Shown here: positions 24,640-33,679 of the stretch, piece after piece
How the letters are laid out: each line of letters opens with the position of its first letter
How positions within the stretch are numbered: the stretch's first letter is position 1
Origin: a bacterium
GTDB taxonomy: Bacteria > Verrucomicrobiota > Verrucomicrobiia > Limisphaerales > JAJXZI01
NCBI GenBank assembly: GCA_021780115.1
Contig: JAJXZI010000076.1
Span: 1 to 42,819 of the forward strand
Direction: 5' to 3'
Length of the DNA: 42,819 nt
Program-made: the position numbers and the translations under genes
Notes under the pieces: generated by a model
Database searches by the model: none
Seen by the model: the letters and a program-made list of their open reading frames with translations, nothing else
Told to the model about the DNA's origin: nothing

Positions 24640-25302
24640 TCAGCGTCCGTCGTCGAACCGCGGACGGTCACTCGTTTCGGGAGCGACGTTCCGGTAAATG
24701 CGCTCGCAGCCGGTCCGGTACACCCGTGGGAACAGGACGCCAACAAACGGGAGATTGCGGTAGCGCTCGGCGAAATCCAGCCCGTAGCCGACGACGAAGA
24801 AATCGGGAATCTCAAAGCCGACATAATCCACCTCGACATGTTCCGTCCGCCGCGAGGTCTTGTCGAGCAGCACGCAGGTGCGCAGGCGGCGCGGTTTCAA
24901 CAGCCGGAGTTTCGGTATCACGTGGCTGAGCGTTTTGCCGGTGTCGAGGATGTCGTCCACGAGCAACACGTCGCGGCCGCGCACGTCGAGCCGCAACTCC
25001 TTGGTGAACACCAACTCGCCTGATTCGGTGCCGGCGCCGTAGCTGGAGACGCCAATGAAATCCAGTCGCAGCGGCAGCGAGAGGTGGCGGACCAGGTCGG
25101 CCAGGAACATCACCGTGCCGGTGAGCAGCGAGACGACGACCAGTTCGCGCCCGGCGAAGTCGTGTTCGATCTCGCGGGCCATCTGGTGGACGCGCCGGGC
25201 GATTTGCCGGTCGGTGATGAGGATGTGCGCGACTTCCTTGCGCCAGCGGGGCGGAACGGGCGTGCCGCCGCGGGCAAGACGGATGGCACCGGTGCGTTTC
25301 AT
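24640..25302 (-). CDS. hpt: Hypoxanthine phosphoribosyltransferase
   Basis: Purine salvage enzyme (hypoxanthine/guanine plus PRPP to IMP/GMP), 220 residues. Type I phosphoribosyltransferase marks: VVVSLLTGTVMFLADLVRHL (PPi loop region, 20 residues), DFIGVSSYG, the PRPP loop VDDILDTGKT at 115-124, and DYVGFEIPDFFVVGYGLDF near the base-binding site. The core of the family starts around ILITDRQIARRV, so residues 1-25 are an extension. ATG 25302 overlaps the stop of the upstream membrane protein gene as ATGA, so translation is coupled. The C-terminus extends past the usual end by about 15 polar residues. Confidence 0.95.
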   Translation of the reverse strand: MKRTGAIRLARGGTPVPPRWRKEVAHILITDRQIARRVHQMAREIEHDFAGRELVVVSLLTGTVMFLADLVRHLSLPLRLDFIGVSSYGAGTESGELVFTKELRLDVRGRDVLLVDDILDTGKTLSHVIPKLRLLKPRRLRTCVLLDKTSRRTEHVEVDYVGFEIPDFFVVGYGLDFAERYRNLPFVGVLFPRVYRTGCERIYRNVAPETSDRPRFDDGR

Positions 25303-26789
25303 CGGCAGATGGCCGGTCCCACCGGCACCCCTGCCGGGGAGTTTCTCGGCGACCGTTCGCCGGCGCCGCCCAAGGCGCGGTTCAATTCCGCCAGCAGCCA
25401 GTCCGCTTCCGGCCCACTCTTTATCCCGCTGGCGACAGTCATTTCCTTGCCGGCGCGCGTGACGAGCTGGACGTCCTGGTACGCCTGCCGTCCGCTGGTC
25501 ATGCCGGTTTTCAATTGGAAGTTGGCGACCTCGTGCCTGGGCACCGTCCGTGCCCGGCGCAGTAGCAACCAGCGGTTCACCGAGGTGACGCTGTCCGAGT
25601 CGATCGTGACCCGGCTCTGTTTGAACCAGAGGCTGAAGCACAGACAAAAAACCAGAACGTCCACGCCGCCGAAGATGATGCAAAACCACCGGGGCGCGCC
25701 GGTGTGGAGCATCAACCAGACGACCCCTGACCAGATCAACAGGAACGCCGTCAGGCCGAGAGCGGTCCCCGGATTGCGCGCCGCCGGAAAGAAGAACTCC
25801 CGGCCGCCGCGCGGTCCGTTGCCGACCCGGATGCGCGAGTGTTCCTCAAGGCGGATTTTCTCGACCGGCATCTGATACGCCACCGTCGGGTCCGGCTCGT
25901 CGCGCGCCGCCGCTGGCGTCTCGGCGGCCTGGAACACCGGCACGTCAAAGGTGGCGTGGAAATCCGGCCCGGGCATTTTCGCCGCCGCTTCCAGGCGCCA
26001 GTAAAACTGTTCGTCGCCGCTGACGGACCACTCTGGCTGGTCCGGGGGTAGTCTAAAAAAAACCGGAATGCCGGTCCGGCCCGGTTCCGGCTCGGTCAGG
26101 TCCGCTTTCAAGACTTTTTCGTCCTGCCAGAGAATGGTTTCCTGGGTCGAACGGTCGCGGCCGCCGGTGGTGACGCGGCGCACGCAGGAGAGTCGCAGGT
26201 GCAGGCCGTGTTCAGGCCGCAAGCGCGCGCCGGTTTGGATCACGCCTTCGAGCGCGCCGCCGAGCGCCGCCGGAACCGAAGCGAGGTTAAAAACGCATTC
26301 CCCAAAGCGCCGCCGCACGAGCATCGTCCGGATTGCCGCGACGAGAAAACCGAGGCCGGCCAGCGGAAAAAACAAGGCGAGCAACACCTTGTAGTTGCCG
26401 TGGCGCAGTTCCTCCGGCAACGCGAGCAGCGCCGGAGTGGACAAGCCGCAAAAGGCCAGCGCGAAGATCCAGTAGAACTTAACCGCCCGCGGGTCGGAGG
26501 ATTTGACGCGGCCGGCCGCCCAGTCCTCGCGCGCCAGCCAAGGTTTGGCGGAGACTGACCTGCCCGTCGGGTCCGGCCCGCGCTTCTGCCGCCGCAGATG
26601 GTAGAGCGGCGCCAGACTGAAACCGATGAAGGCCGCTCCGAACAGGAAGCCCGCGGCGGCGGATGAGTTGTTACCGCTATACCAGGCATTCACTGAACGC
26701 CAAACCATGAACCCGCCGAATGCCACGACCAGCAGGCACACCAACACCAGACCCACCGTGCTGAGAACTTCCTGGAGTGGCCGGGACAT
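25299..26789 (-). CDS. Membrane protein of unknown function
   Basis: A 496-residue protein not recognised with confidence. TM helices are visible at about 12-31 (VGLVLVCLLVVAFGGFMVW), 44-60, 105-125, 135-158 and a C-terminal pair near 350-395 (ALGLTAFLLIWSGVVWLML and CIIFGGVDVLVFCLCFSLWF). Between them is a soluble domain of about 190 residues rich in beta strands (GLHLRLSCVRRV, TGIPVFFRLPPDQP). After the last TM comes a PH-like stretch (VTIDSDSVTSVNRWLLLRRA). The general shape recalls DUF3592-type membrane proteins, but that is a guess. It starts 3 bp after the dUTPase stop and overlaps hpt, so it is a firm member of this operon. Confidence 0.8.
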   Translation of the reverse strand: MSRPLQEVLSTVGLVLVCLLVVAFGGFMVWRSVNAWYSGNNSSAAAGFLFGAAFIGFSLAPLYHLRRQKRGPDPTGRSVSAKPWLAREDWAAGRVKSSDPRAVKFYWIFALAFCGLSTPALLALPEELRHGNYKVLLALFFPLAGLGFLVAAIRTMLVRRRFGECVFNLASVPAALGGALEGVIQTGARLRPEHGLHLRLSCVRRVTTGGRDRSTQETILWQDEKVLKADLTEPEPGRTGIPVFFRLPPDQPEWSVSGDEQFYWRLEAAAKMPGPDFHATFDVPVFQAAETPAAARDEPDPTVAYQMPVEKIRLEEHSRIRVGNGPRGGREFFFPAARNPGTALGLTAFLLIWSGVVWLMLHTGAPRWFCIIFGGVDVLVFCLCFSLWFKQSRVTIDSDSVTSVNRWLLLRRARTVPRHEVANFQLKTGMTSGRQAYQDVQLVTRAGKEMTVASGIKSGPEADWLLAELNRALGGAGERSPRNSPAGVPVGPAICR

Positions 26790-26792
26790 GAC

Positions 26793-27182
26793 TCAAATGT
26801 GCTTCGAATCGTGATCGTCCTTCACCTTGTAGCCACTCTCCTGCCGCTGGAAATTGACGGCGTTTTTCTTCACGTAGGCGGCGAAGACGTCGTCCGCGCT
26901 CATGCCGAGCACCTGGGCCAGGCTGATGAGAAAGTGGAACAGGTCCACGACCTCGACCCGCGCGTTTTGCTCGTCCAGCTTTTGGTAGCGCGCCCACCAT
27001 TTCCACGGGACGCTGTCGGTCAACTCGGCGATCTCCTGGGACATGGCGCGGCAGTAATTGAGAATCCATTGGGTCTTTTCCGCGTCGCTCAGGCGGTCGG
27101 TCTGGACGCCGATGCGCTCGTTGAGCGCCTGCTGCATCCGGAATAGTTCGCGCAGTTGGTCGGGCGAGTCGGGCTTGTCCAT
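26793..27182 (-). CDS. Dimeric-type dUTP diphosphatase-like protein
   Basis: A 129-residue all-alpha NTP pyrophosphatase of the dimeric dUTPase/MazG superfamily. The Mg-binding acidic residues are E50 and E53 (QEIAELTD) and E77 and D80 (VEVVDLFHFL). Also present are LNYCRAMS, SVPWKWWARYQKLDEQNARV and the C-terminal AYVKKNAVNFQRQESGYK, all typical of the dUTPase_2 family. Expected reaction is dUTP (or a related dNTP) to the monophosphate plus pyrophosphate. Start chosen at ATG 27182; the frame extends to 27398 but that part is Arg-rich and without family similarity. First gene of the operon with the membrane protein, hpt, moaD and moaE; fits with the purine-salvage neighbour. Confidence 0.85.
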   Translation of the reverse strand: MDKPDSPDQLRELFRMQQALNERIGVQTDRLSDAEKTQWILNYCRAMSQEIAELTDSVPWKWWARYQKLDEQNARVEVVDLFHFLISLAQVLGMSADDVFAAYVKKNAVNFQRQESGYKVKDDHDSKHI

Positions 27183-27330
27183 GCCCGGAGGATTTCGGCA
27201 GCGGCGGGCGGAAGCAAGTGTGGAATGAACCCCTGCTGTGCGGCGGGTGCGTGGTGCCCGCCGCGCATCGCGGGTTCCTCCTCGGCACTTCCCGCTTTGC
27301 AGGCCGCCGGGCGTCTGTTTCCATCCGCGC

Positions 27331-28092
27331 ATGGCAAAAACGGCTCTCAAAACGATTGTCTCCCATTGTGACCGGCTGTTGCGCACGGCGGAATTCAAGG
27401 ACTACGACGGCGCGGCCAACGGCCTACAGGTTGAAAATGACCGCCCCATCACGCGGCTGGCGGCGGCAGTGGACGCATCGGCTGCCACCGTCCGGCTCGC
27501 CATCGCGGCGAAGGCGGATCTGCTGATCGTGCATCACGGGCTGTTCTGGGCGCCGTCGCATCCGTGGACCGGCAAGCGCTACGAACTGCTGCGGCTGCTG
27601 TTGGACCACCAAGTCGCCGTTTACAGCGCGCACCTGCCGCTGGACGCGCATCCCAAGCTCGGCAACAACGCCCGGCTCGCCGCGGCGCTCGGCTTGCGCG
27701 GCCTGCGCCCGTTCTTCTCCGACCACGACCAGTTCATCGGCTGCCAGGCCAATGCCCGGATTGCGCGTGCCGATTTGTTGGCGCGGATGCAGGCGGCGAC
27801 CGGCGCCGCGCCGCGCGTCATTCCCGGTGGACCGCCGGTGTGCCGCCGGATTGGCGTGGTGACCGGGGGCGCGGGCAGCGAACTGCGGAAGGCGGCGGAT
27901 GACGGTCTTGACACGTTCATCACCGGCGAAGGCCCGCACTGGACCTACGCGCTCGCCGAGGATCTCGGCTTGAACGTGCTCTACGGCGGCCACTATGCCA
28001 CGGAGACGTTCGGCGTGAAGGCGCTCGCGGCCCATCTGTCGCGCAAGTTCGGCCTGCCGTGGACGTTCCTCGATCACCCGACGGGCCTCTAA
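27331..28092 (+). CDS. Nif3-like dinuclear metal centre protein
   Basis: A 253-residue member of the Nif3/YbgI/DUF34 family, a hexameric toroid with a di-metal site. Metal ligands: H68-H69 in LLIVHHGLFW, D105 in AHLPLDAHP, and H221/E225 in GHYATETFG; all are present. DYDGAANGLQVE at 24-35 is the family's opening signature. It is shorter than forms carrying the CutA-like insertion, and matches the minimal version. The biochemical role of the family is unsettled (GTP cyclohydrolase 1 type 2 is only a database label). The start at 27331 is 148 bp from the divergent dUTPase start; no obvious ribosome site precedes it. Confidence 0.93.
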   Translation: MAKTALKTIVSHCDRLLRTAEFKDYDGAANGLQVENDRPITRLAAAVDASAATVRLAIAAKADLLIVHHGLFWAPSHPWTGKRYELLRLLLDHQVAVYSAHLPLDAHPKLGNNARLAAALGLRGLRPFFSDHDQFIGCQANARIARADLLARMQAATGAAPRVIPGGPPVCRRIGVVTGGAGSELRKAADDGLDTFITGEGPHWTYALAEDLGLNVLYGGHYATETFGVKALAAHLSRKFGLPWTFLDHPTGL

Positions 28093-28141
28093 CCCGGGTA
28101 TTTCACCTGCCTACGGATGGAGTGCGGACACGGTCCCCGGC

Positions 28142-28160
28142 CGCGGGCGGCTTGCCCGCG
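28142..28160. other. Hairpin between convergent genes
   Basis: CGCGGGC, a five-base GGCTT loop, then GCCCGCG: a perfect 7-bp stem in the 88-bp gap between the Nif3-like gene and the convergent propeller gene. No T-run follows on either strand, so it is a hairpin that could mark transcript ends but not a textbook terminator. Confidence 0.4.
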
Positions 28161-28180
28161 CCATCTTCGTTGGAACACCC

Positions 28181-29509
28181 TCACTGGCCGTTCTTGAGGC
28201 AATACAGTTTGCTCAGTGTGCGGATAAGCAGTCGATCCCCGGCCAAAGCGGGCGTGGCAAGGCTCATTTCGCCCAGCGAGTTCGTGCGCAGCAGGCGATA
28301 CTCCGGCCCGGCTTGGAACACAAAGGTGTCGCCGTCCTCGCTCAGCGCGAAGATCTGGCCGTTCACGGCCCAAGGCGAGGCGGTAAAGGCGGTCGGCTCC
28401 GGGCGGACACGCTGCTTTTCATAAACCTGCCGGCCGGTCCGCGCGTCGTAGCAGGCCAGGAATCCGAAATCGTACAGCACGTAGAAATAGCCCTCGTAAA
28501 GCAACGGGGACGGATTGTAGGGGCCGGCGGTGGGCTGATACCACGCGATGAACTCGTTGTTCGTCTCGCCCGGTTTGAGGCTGATGTCGCCCGACGCGCC
28601 GGGCCTGATCGCGAACACCGGACGCACTTTATCGCCGACGTAGCCGGAGCTGACATACAGCAGGTCGGACTGCGCCACCGGCGTCGGAATCATGATCGAC
28701 GACATGCCGCCGAATTCCCAGAGCAGCTTGCCGTCGAGATCGTAGGAGCGGACTTTCTTCGTACCGGCGGTGATGAGTTCGGTGCGCTGGCGGTTCTGCC
28801 AGACAAACGGAGTTGACCAATTGCTTTTTTCGTCGCGCTCCGCGCGCCAGAGCGGGCGTCCGGTCTTCGCCTCGAGCGCCACGGCAAACGAGTTCTCCTC
28901 GTTGTCATTGACGAGGAACAGCCGGCCTTGGTGGAGCGCGGGCGAAGCCGCCGCACCCCAGCCGTTGCGCATCTTCACCGGCGGCCAGTTCGTGGACCAA
29001 AGCAATCGGCCAGAGAAGTCGTAGCAAAACAAACCGACGTTGCCAAAGTAGGCATACACCCGTTGGCCGTCCGTCACGGGCGTGGCGGAAGCATACGTGT
29101 TCTTCACGTGCAATCCATTGGGCGGCTGGCCGTGGTAGGCTTCCCGACGCCACAGTTCGTGCCCCGACTTGAGGTCCAGACAAAGCACCAGCCAGTGATG
29201 TGTGGCTGGCGAGACCTCCTTGCGTTCGCCGCCGAAATAAAGGCCCTTCTTCGGCAACTCCACTTCGCCCTCGCTCATCACCGTCGTCAGGAAGACGCGC
29301 TCACCCCAAACGATGGGCGAGGACCAGCCGCGTCCCGGCACCTCGGCCTTCCAGGCAACGTTCTCGTTCGTGCTCCAGCGCTCGGGCAGATGGGGGTTCT
29401 CGGCGATGCCGGAACCGCCTGGGCCCCGAAACTGTGGCCAGTTCGCTTCGGATTCCGCGGCCAGCACCGCGCCCGCAAATAGCGCCATGAGCAGGAGAAG
29501 CGCGGACAT
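28181..29509 (-). CDS. Secreted PQQ-like beta-propeller protein
   Basis: A 442-residue exported propeller. ATG 29509 gives a clean signal peptide (MSALLLLMALFAGAVLAAES); an in-frame ATG at 29578 would make it 23 residues longer. The mature start NWPQFRGPGGSGIAENPHLP is the common opening of PQQ-like propellers in Planctomycetes and Verrucomicrobia. Repeating blade motifs with Trp docking are seen: WSTNENVAWKAEVPGRGWSS, LCLDLKSGHELWRREA, VALEAKTGRPLWRAER, SYDLDGKLLWEFGG, YDARTGRQVYEKQR. It resembles BamB and pyrroloquinoline-quinone dehydrogenases in fold only; no PQQ-binding or catalytic residues can be assigned, so a scaffold role is as likely as an enzyme. Confidence 0.88.
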   Translation of the reverse strand: MSALLLLMALFAGAVLAAESEANWPQFRGPGGSGIAENPHLPERWSTNENVAWKAEVPGRGWSSPIVWGERVFLTTVMSEGEVELPKKGLYFGGERKEVSPATHHWLVLCLDLKSGHELWRREAYHGQPPNGLHVKNTYASATPVTDGQRVYAYFGNVGLFCYDFSGRLLWSTNWPPVKMRNGWGAAASPALHQGRLFLVNDNEENSFAVALEAKTGRPLWRAERDEKSNWSTPFVWQNRQRTELITAGTKKVRSYDLDGKLLWEFGGMSSIMIPTPVAQSDLLYVSSGYVGDKVRPVFAIRPGASGDISLKPGETNNEFIAWYQPTAGPYNPSPLLYEGYFYVLYDFGFLACYDARTGRQVYEKQRVRPEPTAFTASPWAVNGQIFALSEDGDTFVFQAGPEYRLLRTNSLGEMSLATPALAGDRLLIRTLSKLYCLKNGQ

Positions 29510-30000
29510 TCTGACCCGCGTATTTGTTGAAACCAGTTCGCGCGAACAAGGCTGTCCGTGCTCCGATGGGTGTTTCATGGCGGGAAGCTTGGCGGGATTG
29601 GCCGGGGCGGCAAGCAAAACGCGCGGAAACGGGATCGTAAGCCTCGCGGTCCTCCCTGCGGATGCCGCAAGTTTCTCGGGGCGGGAAACACTCTGAACAT
29701 GACGCGCTGGTGAAGAATCTGGTCGAGGCGCAGGATTTTTAGCCGTTCAACACTTCTGGAAAACGGGACGAATGATGTTGTCAATCCGGTTTCCGGCCAG
29801 CTTTTTCGGTTCTGAGCGGTCGTTTGGGCGGGAAGCCATTCACCCCCCTGTTCAAGCCTCGAAATGCGGCTCTGCGAGGCAAGGCGCGCGTAGAGCGGGC
29901 ATCCTACCATGACGGAACTCATGCGTGAGCGGCGGCTTGGGCGAGACTTGGCTCCGGGCGCTGTTGCCAAGCGCGCACGGTGTCCGGCAGAATCGCGCGG
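29510..30000. other. Divergent intergenic region, no gene seen
   Basis: About 490 bp between the divergent propeller and SNF2 genes. It must hold both promoters, but I see no convincing -35/-10 pair, no long inverted repeat and no protein-like frame. An in-frame GTG at 29980 would add seven residues to the helicase. Confidence 0.6.
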
Positions 30001-33000
30001 ATGAGTTTCACCGAGTTGACGGAGGCCTTCTTCATGAAGTCCGCCGGCTGGGAGGCGGTCAAGAATGCCCGCACTTTGCTGGCGGGCGGCAAGGTGCTTT
30101 CCTCGAACTGGACGCCGCCGCTGCTCAAGGGCGTCGTACAGGAAGGCTCCGCCTCGTATCGCGCCGGCCTCGTTATCAAGGGGCCGGTCGATATCGACAA
30201 CCTCTGCCCCTGCCGCGCCTCGCGCGAGGCAGGCATCATCTGCGCGCACTCGGTCGCGGTGGGACTGCATTATTTGCACCTCTCGCGGGCGCCCGCTCCC
30301 GGCGCGACGCTGGCCACACCGGTGCCGGCACGCCCGGGCGTAAGACCCATCACGCGTGAACCCGCACCACCGCCAGGTCCGCGCCTGAAACGCGCGCCGA
30401 ATGGCGAGCCGGTGGAAATCGCCGTCATCTTCCCCCCGACGTTCGCGGCCAGCATCGAACGCGGGAAGGTGATGGTCACGCTCGAAGGCCGCTGGAGCCG
30501 GGGCCGCGTGCCGCTGAGCGCGCTGCCCATGAACCAGCCCTTCTCGCTCTCGCCCGAGGACGCTCGCCTGCTCGACAAGGCCGAGGAACTCGCCGACGGC
30601 GAAACGCCCGGCGGCCTGATGCTCAATCTGGTTCAACTGACCCAACTGCTCGACGCGCTGGCGGGTCATCCGCGCGTCGCGCTCGGCCGCGGTCAACCGC
30701 TGAGGGTGAACGCGACGCCGTGGCGCGTGCCGGTCCAGGCGACGCTCGAAACGTCCGGCGAGATTCGCCTGAACCTGCCGCCGGACCTCCAGCCCCCGAA
30801 GCTCATCGCGGGCGACTCGCTTTGGGGGTTCCGCGGCGACTCGCTGGAACCGGTCGGCCTGCCGAAACAGTGGCGGGAGTTGTTTCGCTGGCCGATGACG
30901 CTCTCGCGACAGCGCGTGCCGCTGTTCCTGAGCCAGGAGTTGGTCGTGCTCGAAGCCGAGAGCGAGGTGGACGCGAATTTCGGTATTGATGAGTTCACCC
31001 TGGAGCCGCAATCGCCGCGCTTTATCCTCGCGCTCAATGGCGGACTGGTCCAATTGCAGGCGCAGCTTCAGTGTGCCTACGGCGCGCGCATCATGACGGT
31101 GGGCGTGACGGCGAAGGACGAGACGCTCTGGTTGCCCGACCCGAAGTGTACCACGCGATACTCGACGCGCGACTATGGCGCGGAGGTCGCGGCGGCGGAG
31201 CGGATGCGCCGCGCGGGCTTCACCGGCCCGGATGCGCAGGGCCGCTGGAACCTGCATGGCGAGAGCGCGGTCGTGCGTTTCTTTGCGCGCGACTATCCGC
31301 GCTGGAAGAAGGAGTGGGAGGTCTCGCTCGAAGAGCGACTCCAGCATACCACGACGAAGAATTTCGAACGGCTGGAACCGCGCTTCGAAATCCGGTCCTC
31401 GGGCGAACGGTGGTTCGACGTGGAGATGTCGCTCGCGTCGGCGGACGGTGAGAAGTTTTCGGCGGCGGACATCCAGCGGCTCATCCTGTCCGGCAACGGC
31501 ACGACGCGCTTGAGGAACGGCCGCATTGCGCTCATCGACACCGGGGCGCTCGAGGAGTTCAACGAGGTGCTGCGCGACTGCGCGCCGCAACAGCACGCGG
31601 GCGGCTACCGCTTCAGCGACGTGCAGGCGGGCTTCCTCGACGCCACGCTCCGCCAGCAGCCCGGCTGGCAGGTGCAGGCGGCGGCGGGCTGGCGTGAGCG
31701 CGCGGCCCGGCAAAGCGGCCAAGCCAAACTCACCTGCCCGCCGCTCGGTCCGCTGGAGGACGTGCTGCGTCCGTATCAGCGGCAGGGCGTGGCGTGGCTG
31801 CAATTCCTCCGGGAGAACAAATTCGGCGGCATCCTCGCAGACGAAATGGGCCTGGGGAAAACACTCCAGACGCTGGCGTTCATCGATTCGCGCCATACGA
31901 ACCGCGAGCTTTCCGGCCCGGTGCTCATCGTCTGCCCGACGTCGCTCGTCTTCAACTGGGTTGCGGAGGCGAAGAAGTTCACGCCCGGCCTCAAGGTGGT
32001 CGCGCTGCACGGCGCCGGCCGTCACGACCGATTCGAGGACATCCCACAGAGCAACCTCGTCATCACCAGCTACGCGTTGATCCGGCGCGACGCCGAGCGG
32101 TATCGCGAGTTCGAGTTCGACACGCTCGTGCTCGACGAAGCCCAGCACATCAAGAACCGCCAGACGCAGAACGCGCAGGCCGTGAAGGCCCTCCGCACCG
32201 CGCATCGGCTCGTGCTCACCGGCACGCCGATGGAGAACTCGGTCCTCGATCTCTGGAGCATCTTCGATTTCCTCATGCCCGGCTACCTCGGCTCGGCGAC
32301 GGATTTCCGCGAGCGGTACGAGCAGCCGATCACGCGCGACAAAGATGAGGCCGTGCAGGCGCGGCTCGGCCGCCGGCTGCGGCCCTTTATCCTGCGCCGT
32401 CTCAAGACCGAGGTGGCCAAGGACCTGCCCGCGAAACTCGAACAAGTCTCGTTCTGCGAACTCACCGACGAGCAGGCGGAAATCTACCGGCAGGTGCTCG
32501 CCGTCAGCCGCAAGGAAGTCATGGACGCCGTCGGCGCGCAGGGTCTGGCGAAGAGCAAAATGGTCGTGCTCAACGCGCTGTTGCGGCTGCGGCAGATCTG
32601 CTGCGATCTGCGGCTCCTCAAGCTGGAAAATGCCGAGTTCACTGACGACAGCTCGGGCAAGCTGGCGATGTTCGGCGAGTTGCTGGAGGAGGCGATGGAT
32701 GGCGGGCACCGCGTGCTCGTGTTCAGCCAGTTCGTCTCGATGCTCACGCTGCTCAAGGACAAGCTCACAGCGGAGCAAGTCGAGTTCTGCTACCTCGACG
32801 GCGCGACGACGAATCGCGGCGCGGTCGTCGAGAAGTTCCAGGCCAACGCAGCGATTCCCGTCTTCCTCATCAGCCTCAAGGCCGGCGGCGTCGGCCTGAC
32901 GCTCACCGGCGCGGACACGGTCGTCCATTTCGACCCGTGGTGGAACCCGGCGGTCGAGGACCAGGCCACGGATCGCGCGCACCGCATTGGCCAGACGCGC

Positions 33001-33159
33001 GTGGTGACGAGCTACAAGCTCATCTCGCGCGGCACGGTCGAGGAGAAAATCCTGACGCTTCAGCAGAAGAAGCGGGCCATCATCAAGGCCACGCTCGGCG
33101 GCGAAGATTCCCTCGCCGAGAATCTGACGTGGGAGGAAATCCAGGGGCTGTTTGAGTGA
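30001..33159 (+). CDS. SNF2-family DNA-dependent ATPase with SWIM zinc finger
   Basis: A 1052-residue cytoplasmic Snf2/RapA-like ATPase. An N-terminal SWIM finger has C69, C71, C81 and H83 (CxC-x9-CxH in LCPCRASREAGIICAHSVAV). Residues about 100-570 form the bacterial SNF2-associated region. The helicase core begins at LRPYQRQGVAWLQFL; motif I DEMGLGKT (614-621), LIVCPTSLVFNW (Ia), DEAQ box at about 712 (VLDEAQHIKN), LTGTPMENS (III), FILRRLKTEVAKDLP, then lobe 2 with RVLVFSQFVSML, FLISLKAGGVGLTLTGAD (V) and QATDRAHRIGQTRVV (VI). All ATPase motifs are intact. Likely acts in remodelling protein-DNA complexes or recycling RNA polymerase. It stands alone, with no restriction or methylase gene beside it, so there is no evidence for a defence island here. 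Confidence 0.95.
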   Translation: MSFTELTEAFFMKSAGWEAVKNARTLLAGGKVLSSNWTPPLLKGVVQEGSASYRAGLVIKGPVDIDNLCPCRASREAGIICAHSVAVGLHYLHLSRAPAPGATLATPVPARPGVRPITREPAPPPGPRLKRAPNGEPVEIAVIFPPTFAASIERGKVMVTLEGRWSRGRVPLSALPMNQPFSLSPEDARLLDKAEELADGETPGGLMLNLVQLTQLLDALAGHPRVALGRGQPLRVNATPWRVPVQATLETSGEIRLNLPPDLQPPKLIAGDSLWGFRGDSLEPVGLPKQWRELFRWPMTLSRQRVPLFLSQELVVLEAESEVDANFGIDEFTLEPQSPRFILALNGGLVQLQAQLQCAYGARIMTVGVTAKDETLWLPDPKCTTRYSTRDYGAEVAAAERMRRAGFTGPDAQGRWNLHGESAVVRFFARDYPRWKKEWEVSLEERLQHTTTKNFERLEPRFEIRSSGERWFDVEMSLASADGEKFSAADIQRLILSGNGTTRLRNGRIALIDTGALEEFNEVLRDCAPQQHAGGYRFSDVQAGFLDATLRQQPGWQVQAAAGWRERAARQSGQAKLTCPPLGPLEDVLRPYQRQGVAWLQFLRENKFGGILADEMGLGKTLQTLAFIDSRHTNRELSGPVLIVCPTSLVFNWVAEAKKFTPGLKVVALHGAGRHDRFEDIPQSNLVITSYALIRRDAERYREFEFDTLVLDEAQHIKNRQTQNAQAVKALRTAHRLVLTGTPMENSVLDLWSIFDFLMPGYLGSATDFRERYEQPITRDKDEAVQARLGRRLRPFILRRLKTEVAKDLPAKLEQVSFCELTDEQAEIYRQVLAVSRKEVMDAVGAQGLAKSKMVVLNALLRLRQICCDLRLLKLENAEFTDDSSGKLAMFGELLEEAMDGGHRVLVFSQFVSMLTLLKDKLTAEQVEFCYLDGATTNRGAVVEKFQANAAIPVFLISLKAGGVGLTLTGADTVVHFDPWWNPAVEDQATDRAHRIGQTRVVTSYKLISRGTVEEKILTLQQKKRAIIKATLGGEDSLAENLTWEEIQGLFE

Positions 33160-33679
33160 CATGAGTGGAATACGGCCAACCCGCTGCCCCAGGCGAGTGG
33201 CTGTGGCAGGTATCGAAATGTTCGCCAGGCCAGGTCTCCCTCGCATGCACCAAGCAGCAGGAAGGGGCCGGCCACAGCAAAAGCGGGAGGAGAAAGGAAG
33301 GCGCCAGGCCTTTTCGCATGGGCAGCGGCTACCGAAGTGATCGCTCAAGCGCAACTGAAGGGAAGTATCCGGCGGCGTTTCCGAATTACCCTTTGTCTGG
33401 CGGGTGCAGCGTCGGGAGGTGGGGAAGCTCGCGGAAGCGGCTGGCCAATGGGCGCGCGGCCGGGCCGGGCGGAGTATGCCGGAAGGCGGGGATTAGATTG
33501 TCAACGGGATCGAGCGACTTTTTTCGGCGCGGTCGAGTCAGGCTGAGTTGAAGCGAATTTGGCTCAGGGGAGGCAAGCCCGGTGGCAGCCGACCGCCCGG
33601 AGCCTTCACGTGCCCGTTTCCGCCCAGGCCGTATGCAGCCAGTCCCCAGCTCGGCCCCTCAATATGACGATGGCCAAGG
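33160..33679. other. Convergent intergenic region with a weak terminator-like hairpin
   Basis: 520 bp between the SNF2 gene and the convergent pseudopilin gene. AAGGC, a GCCAG loop, GCCTT and TT at 33298-33314 form a 5-bp stem with a short U-run, about 140 bp after the helicase stop. No protein-like frame convinced me. A signal-peptide-like minus frame at 33083-33319 runs antisense into the helicase 3' end and is rejected. Confidence 0.45.

Noticed and set aside
30001-33159. Defence island around the SNF2 gene
   Set aside because: No nuclease, methylase, or other defence gene lies nearby; neighbours are a secreted propeller and the surface cluster.
33083-33319. 78-residue minus-strand frame with a signal-peptide-like start (MRKGLAPSFLLPLLLWPAP)
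   Set aside because: It runs 77 bases into the SNF2 gene 3' end, has an odd Cys/His/Pro composition after the hydrophobic stretch and no recognisable domain.
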